NCBI RefSeq assembly: GCF_900659865.1
Contig: NZ_LR213776.1
Coordinates: forward strand, 1-58,526
Direction: 5' to 3'
Length of the DNA: 58,526 bases
Origin: Hyella patelloides LEGE 07179
GTDB taxonomy: Bacteria; Cyanobacteriota; Cyanobacteriia; Cyanobacteriales; Xenococcaceae
Shown here: positions 54,179 through 58,526 of the stretch, piece after piece
How the letters are laid out: each line of letters begins with the position of its first letter
Numbering within the stretch: the first letter of the stretch is position 1
Notes under the pieces: generated by a model
The model's input: the letters and a program-made list of their open reading frames with translations, nothing else
What the model was told of the DNA's origin: nothing
The model's database searches: none
Translations under genes and position numbers: made by a program

Positions 54179-55051
54179 ATGTTCTCAATTTCTACTATCA
54201 AACATTTGTTTATTTTAGGTACTGCGGTAACTGCTTCTGTGATTGCTGCTGAATCGGCAATTGCGGTGTCTACTTTTGGTATTAATAATGATGTCAAAAA
54301 ATTTACCGCTACCGATAATGAAGATACTTTAATTAGTGATGGCGTAGCAGTAGTAAGTAATGGCAACACTAATGTTTATATTGGCACAAACCAAGTAAAT
54401 AATAATAATCAAGACCCAATTTTAACTAGCTTTACTAATGGTACGAGAGATTGGGTTTTCACGGATATCGAAACCACTGGTGCAGATGCTAGAGGTATTG
54501 CTTTACTGTGGGATGGAAATAATGATTTATATGCTGCTTTTACCACCGATGGAACTCAAGGAGATGCTAGCAATGATTTTCGCCGTTTTACGACTAATGG
54601 CTGGTTAAATAGTTATGGTCAAGGGGGAGGCGCAAAAGCTACTGTATTATTAAAAATTGAACTCGATCGGATTAATTCTAGCGACCCCAATAATATTACA
54701 GGAGTGATTAATAATGGAACTTTTGTTTCTGCACTGTTAAGTAATGGTAAGACTAATACTTTAGTTCCGACAAATATGTCTTTTTCAGGAACAGAGCTTG
54801 TTTTAGAAGCACAGTCATTTTTTGCTCCACGTAATACTGATGCTGAGAGAATGACTCAAACAACTTCAGGTATTTCTTCTCCTTTTGATTACACCATTAC
54901 CTTTAATGATAGTTTAACTCAAGCCAATAGTGCGATCTCTCCTGGTTGGGATAATACTCCTGTTTCTGCTGCTGTTCCTTTTGAGTTTAAATCTAGTTTA
55001 GGATTGTTACTTAGTCTAATTACTTGGGGAATTGTTACTAAGAAGGAGTAA
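54179..55051 (+). CDS. Exported PFE-CTERM (PEP-CTERM-like) protein, candidate cyanoexosortase substrate
   Basis: A 290-residue protein with a signal peptide (FILGTAVTASVIAAESAIA, about 11-29) and a beta-rich body (VYIGTNQVNN, RDWVFTDIETTG, NDLYAAFTTDGTQGDASN). The C-terminus has the three-part sorting tail: PFEF at 267-270, a hydrophobic helix (SSLGLLLSLITWGIV) and a basic end (TKKE). This PFE variant of PEP-CTERM is typical of cyanobacteria and is recognised by cyanoexosortase A, encoded in this window at 9252. The body matches no enzyme family I recognise. It is probably a surface or matrix protein. Confidence 0.75.
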   Translation: MFSISTIKHLFILGTAVTASVIAAESAIAVSTFGINNDVKKFTATDNEDTLISDGVAVVSNGNTNVYIGTNQVNNNNQDPILTSFTNGTRDWVFTDIETTGADARGIALLWDGNNDLYAAFTTDGTQGDASNDFRRFTTNGWLNSYGQGGGAKATVLLKIELDRINSSDPNNITGVINNGTFVSALLSNGKTNTLVPTNMSFSGTELVLEAQSFFAPRNTDAERMTQTTSGISSPFDYTITFNDSLTQANSAISPGWDNTPVSAAVPFEFKSSLGLLLSLITWGIVTKKE

Positions 55052-55152
55052 TGTTTTGGACATCAGAACATCACGACTTCTTTACCCCAATTTTTAATCA
55101 GGTTGCTATAGTAGTCATGATTTAGTCGTTGATTCATGGAATGAGGATTATT

Positions 55153-55482
55153 ATGAATAAACAAGTACTAACAGTTTTAGGATGTTCTGGTTCAATTGCT
55201 TTAAGTTTATTAGCAGGTAATGCTGCGGAGGCTAATACAAATAGAGAGTATGTTTTTTCTGCACCAGGTACTAATCAAGAGTTAGCGGATATACCTGCTA
55301 GCAATACAGATTATCCTTTTTTTGATTGTTCTTGTAATGGTTATGATGCAGATACGATGGAAGCATTAGATCGAGAAGGAGATAGAGCAATTGCTCGTTA
55401 TGGTTGTGATTGCGCTGGTTGTAGACGTTTAGTCCGCAGTTTGGAAAAAACACAAAAAGTGCAACCTAGTGCTATCGAATAG
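55153..55482 (+). CDS. Small exported cysteine-rich protein
   Basis: A 109-residue protein. GAGG six nt before the ATG at 55153 decides the start. The signal peptide (MNKQVLTVLGCSGSIALSLLAG, cleavage near AEA) is followed by a mature part with two cysteine clusters: FFDCSCNGYDAD and YGCDCAGCRRLV, five cysteines in all. They could bind a metal or form disulfides. The function is unknown. It lies 101 nt after the PFE-CTERM gene and may be co-expressed. Confidence 0.65.
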   Translation: MNKQVLTVLGCSGSIALSLLAGNAAEANTNREYVFSAPGTNQELADIPASNTDYPFFDCSCNGYDADTMEALDREGDRAIARYGCDCAGCRRLVRSLEKTQKVQPSAIE

Positions 55483-55493
55483 GTTGTTTTGTT

Positions 55494-55542
55494 AGTCCCG
55501 TCAAGTCCTTTATCGTTGAAGGAGGGCAAACTAAACGGGACT
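55494..55542 (+). terminator. Nested hairpin after the Cys-rich gene
   Basis: Outer arms AGTCCCGT (55494-55501) and ACGGGACT (55535-55542), inner arms TCCTT (55506-55510) and AAGGA (55519-55523). It starts 12 nt after the stop. No T run follows the outer stem, so a terminator or a processed RNA end are both possible. Confidence 0.5.
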
Positions 55543-55580
55543 TGTACCCATCGCATCTTCGTATAAACGGGATAACATGG

Positions 55581-55610
55581 GTAGGGACGTTCCACGTCAC
55601 GTTCGTATAG
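55581..55610. repeat. Degenerate GTAGGGACGTTCC palindrome
   Basis: GACGT (55586-55590) and ACGTC (55594-55598) form a short stem within GTAGGGACG..CACGTTCGTATAG, a decayed copy of a palindrome often dispersed in cyanobacteria. It lies in the 214-nt gap before the convergent PsiE-family gene. Confidence 0.4.
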
Positions 55611-55696
55611 TGGTTAGTAGTTGGTGATTGGTTATTAAATATTAATAATAATCAGTCATCTTTTTTAGTTGACCTATTACCTATTACCTTAAACTC

Positions 55697-56155
55697 TTAC
55701 TGCTTTATCTTCATATTTTTAATTAAACAATAGCTAATAGATAGAGCAAAAATACCGATAGAGATTGCTATCATATCTTGACTATTTTGCTTGGCAAAAT
55801 CAAAGATAATGATTTTTCGTGAAACAGCAATCAAAGCCGTAACAATTACTAGCTCCACATGAATAATATTCTTTTTTAAATAAGCTGTGATATTTTCTAG
55901 TAGCTCTAAAGCAATTAAAATATTTAAAAATAAACCAAATAGTTCGATAATGCTTCTATTATAGAAACCCGCAGGATCTTTAGCACTAATATCTTTACCT
56001 AAAAGATAAATTAGATCGAAAAGAGCCACAGCAATTACTATTAGTAAGGCTATAGATAAAATTTTAGAGACTAATCTCTCAACTATATGAATAATTTTTA
56101 AAAATTGTTCGTCACTTTCATTACTAAATATTGCTTTCCAGAAGTTTTTTAGCAA
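55697..56155 (-). CDS. PsiE family membrane protein
   Basis: A 152-residue protein with four transmembrane helices. ELFGLFLNILIALELLENITAYLKKNIIHVELVIVTALIAVSRKIIIFD is split as helices 2-3 and carries the family signature. PsiE is named for phosphate-starvation induction in E. coli; the function is unknown. The start is taken as TTG 56155 because GAGGAG lies six nt upstream and the family usually starts with LLK. A TTG at 56245 is the other choice; it would leave only 18 nt to the divergent mfd. Confidence 0.75.
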   Translation of the reverse strand: MLKNFWKAIFSNESDEQFLKIIHIVERLVSKILSIALLIVIAVALFDLIYLLGKDISAKDPAGFYNRSIIELFGLFLNILIALELLENITAYLKKNIIHVELVIVTALIAVSRKIIIFDFAKQNSQDMIAISIGIFALSISYCLIKNMKIKQ

Positions 56156-56263
56156 GGCGATCTCCTCAATATAATTTAAATTTTTAAATTCCGCTCTAGA
56201 AAAAAATGGATCAAAGGTATCATAATTAAGATAGTTTCTACTCAATTAAGCTATATAGACTCT

Positions 56264-58526
56264 ATGGCATTTGCATCTGTAGTACGTGCGATCGCAAAAT
56301 CTACTCTGACTAAAGAATTAGTTTCTAAACTAAATCATAATGGCTCTTTGTTACTCAATGGAATTTCCCGTTTACCGAAAGGCATAGTTACGTCGGGTTT
56401 GGCTAATGTGGCGGATAAAAATCTGTTGGTAGTATGTCCCAACCTAGAAGAAGCGGGGCTTTGGGCTGCTCAATTAGAGGCGATGGGATGGCAGAGTGTT
56501 AATTTTTATCCTACTTCTGAAGCGTCTCCCTATGACCCTTTTGACCCCGAATCAGAGACAATTTGGGGACAGATGCAGGTTTTATCGGCTATTGGGAAGC
56601 AAAAATTAACAAAGACAGCTATTGTCACTACAGAGAAGGCTTTACAGCAACATTTACCACCACCACAGGTATTTGCTGATTATTGTCTCTCTTTGCAGGA
56701 GGGAATGAGTTTAGATTCTAAGGAATTAGATACTGCTTTAGCTAAATTGGGTTATGAGAGGGTTTCTCTGGTAGAAATTGAGGGACAATGGAGTAGAAGG
56801 GGTGATATTGTTGATATTTTCCCTGTTTCGGCAGAACTACCCGTGCGTTTGGAGTGGTTTGGGGATGAGTTAGAACACATTAAAGAATTCGATCCTGCAA
56901 ATCAACGTTCTTTAGATAATCTCAAAAATTTATTATTAACTCCTACTTCTTTTTCTAATATTATTACTAATACTATTTTAGAGAAAGATTTTAGTTTAGA
57001 AGAGTATTTATCTGATGAAGAGTTAGAGGGTTTATTAGAAGGTAATTATCCAGAAGGGATGCGTCGCTTTTTAGGTTTGGCGTTTGATAATCCCGCCTCT
57101 TTAATTGATTATTTACCAGCAAATACTATTATTGCTATTGATGAAGTCGAACAAAGTCAAGTAAAAAGCGATCGCTGGGCTGCTAATGCTGAGGAACAAT
57201 GGAAAAATATTAAACCTCACCTGCCGAAAGTGCATGATATTTTTGAAGATAACTTAATTTTTAGCAATGAATTTAAAACAATCTATTTATCAGAAATTGC
57301 TGAAGAAAATCCTCGTTTACCTATAGATAATTATGCAGATATCCCCATAGTTAATCTTTATAGTCGTCCTGTTCCTACTACTCCTCATCAGTTCGGAAAA
57401 TTGGCAGCTATCTTAAGAGGTAGAAAAGAAATTTATAGCGGAATCACTTTAGAGAAATATAAATCTTGGTTAGTTTCAGTACAGCCGACTCGTTCTGCTG
57501 CGTTGTTACAAGAACATGATTGTCCAGTACAGTATATTCCCAATCCCCATGATTTTAATGCTATCGAAAAAAATCAAATTCATGGTACAGCAATTGCGGT
57601 TAAGTATTCAGGCTTAGCGGATTTACAAGGCTTTATTTTACCTACATATCGGATTGCTATTGTTACAGATCGAGAATTTTTTGGACAGCATAGTTTAGCT
57701 ACTGGGGGTTATGTTCGTAAACGCAGAAAAGCTACTTCTAAACAGGTTGACTTGGACAAATTACGTCCAGGAGATTATGTAGTTCATAAACATCACGGTT
57801 TAGGAAAATTTCTGGAATTAGAAACTCTCTACAGTAGGGAATATTTAAAAATTCAATATGCAGATGGATTATTAAGAATTCCCGCCGATTCTTTAGATAC
57901 AATTGCTCGCTACCGTCGCACGGGTAAACGCCCGCCAGTACTTAATAAAATGTCCGATAAGTCTTGGTCAAAAACTAAGACTAAAGTGCAGAAAGCAATT
58001 AAAAAGTTAGCAGTCGATTTATTAAAACTGTATGCAAAACGAGCTAAACTAACTGGTTATGCCTATCCCCCTGATAATCCTTGGCAAAAAGAATTAGAAG
58101 ATTCTTTCCCCTATCAACCTACACCAGATCAATTAAAAGCAGTTCAAGATGTCAAACACGATTTAGAAAGCGATCTTCCTATGGATCGTTTAGTTTGTGG
58201 TGATGTTGGTTTTGGTAAAACAGAAGTTGCAATTAGAGCTATGTTTAAAGTAATTACTAGCGGAAATAAACAGGTTGCTTTTCTTGCTCCTACGACAATT
58301 TTAACTCAGCAACACTATCACACTCTTAAAGAAAGATTTGCAGCCTATCCCATAAATGTTGGTTTATTAAATCGTTTCCGAACTGCTTCTGAGAAAAAAG
58401 AAATAATGAAACGTCTTGCTACAGGAGAGTTAGATATTGTCGTAGGAACACATCAGTTATTAGGTAAAGATATCAAGTTTAAAGACTTAGGAATGCTGGT
58501 AATAGATGAAGAACAAAGATTTGGTG
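56264..58526 (+). CDS. mfd: Transcription-repair coupling factor Mfd (5' part, runs off the window)
   Basis: The frame from ATG 56264 stays open to the end (754 codons). The start [20 protein letters not shown] and the [23 protein letters not shown] block are UvrB-homology domain. The RNA-polymerase-interacting region has [17 protein letters not shown]. The helicase has [11 protein letters not shown] (Walker A, near 58200) and ends at the window edge with VIDEEQRFG (Walker B/DEEQ). Mfd removes stalled RNA polymerase and recruits UvrA. About one third of the protein is missing at the right edge. It is divergent from the PsiE-family gene. Confidence 0.95.
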   Translation, partial: MAFASVVRAIAKSTLTKELVSKLNHNGSLLLNGISRLPKGIVTSGLANVADKNLLVVCPNLEEAGLWAAQLEAMGWQSVNFYPTSEASPYDPFDPESETIWGQMQVLSAIGKQKLTKTAIVTTEKALQQHLPPPQVFADYCLSLQEGMSLDSKELDTALAKLGYERVSLVEIEGQWSRRGDIVDIFPVSAELPVRLEWFGDELEHIKEFDPANQRSLDNLKNLLLTPTSFSNIITNTILEKDFSLEEYLSDEELEGLLEGNYPEGMRRFLGLAFDNPASLIDYLPANTIIAIDEVEQSQVKSDRWAANAEEQWKNIKPHLPKVHDIFEDNLIFSNEFKTIYLSEIAEENPRLPIDNYADIPIVNLYSRPVPTTPHQFGKLAAILRGRKEIYSGITLEKYKSWLVSVQPTRSAALLQEHDCPVQYIPNPHDFNAIEKNQIHGTAIAVKYSGLADLQGFILPTYRIAIVTDREFFGQHSLATGGYVRKRRKATSKQVDLDKLRPGDYVVHKHHGLGKFLELETLYSREYLKIQYADGLLRIPADSLDTIARYRRTGKRPPVLNKMSDKSWSKTKTKVQKAIKKLAVDLLKLYAKRAKLTGYAYPPDNPWQKELEDSFPYQPTPDQLKAVQDVKHDLESDLPMDRLVCGDVGFGKTEVAIRAMFKVITSGNKQVAFLAPTTILTQQHYHTLKERFAAYPINVGLLNRFRTASEKKEIMKRLATGELDIVVGTHQLLGKDIKFKDLGMLVIDEEQRFG

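Overview
The window is an AT-rich stretch of cyanobacterial chromosome. The signs are many HIP1 octamers (GCGATCGC), heptamer tandem repeats of the STRR type, very small dispersed repeats, a cyanoexosortase A operon, HpsJ, Ycf35 (DUF1257) with DUF2997 and a small ferredoxin, and a type I PKS ketosynthase. The genus cannot be fixed by eye; a Pleurocapsa/Stanieria/Chroococcidiopsis-like lineage would fit.

Layout. (1) 1-3415: end of an unknown gene, hemW overlapping a metallophosphoesterase, and a GNAT gene broken by a 25-nt mobile repeat. (2) 3699-8631: a GT4 glycosyltransferase, then four exported proteins (one rightward; three in a leftward operon that includes an outer-membrane beta-barrel). 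(3) 9252-11650: cyanoexosortase A, its associated protein and an HpsJ-like membrane protein. (4) 12063-36059: one large rightward exopolysaccharide locus. It has a Wzc-type BY-kinase/copolymerase, a Wzm/Wzt-type ABC exporter with a C-terminal cargo-like domain, a hexapeptide acyltransferase, a MurB-like flavoenzyme, a pyruvyltransferase, two sulfotransferases, an FkbM methyltransferase, a Wzy-like polymerase and eleven glycosyltransferases. Predicted product: a long, sulfated, methylated, acylated and probably pyruvylated extracellular polysaccharide. (5) 36060-40160: a lone IS605/IS1341-type tnpB with a likely guide RNA, next to a STAND NTPase with TPR repeats. (6) 40414-45670: rhomboid protease, hisF, a small membrane protein, an alpha/beta hydrolase, sat and an exported peroxiredoxin. 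(7) 45671-49067: two identical 110-bp MITE copies flanking a GT8-like gene, then an AT-less orphan ketosynthase. (8) 49330-58526: a saccharopine-dehydrogenase-like protein, the DUF2997/ycf35/ferredoxin group (ferredoxin frameshifted at a G8 run), a response regulator, rsmE, a PFE-CTERM surface protein that is a candidate substrate of the cyanoexosortase, a small exported Cys-rich protein, a PsiE-family protein, and the first two thirds of mfd.

How they fit together. The exosortase, HpsJ and the polysaccharide machinery form one cell-envelope block. The natural reading is that proteins ending in a PFEF/helix/basic tail (such as that at 54179) are processed by cyanoexosortase A while the neighbouring locus builds and exports the surface polysaccharide. 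Small repeats have reshaped gene ends and intergenic regions throughout. No tRNA, rRNA or CRISPR array was seen.
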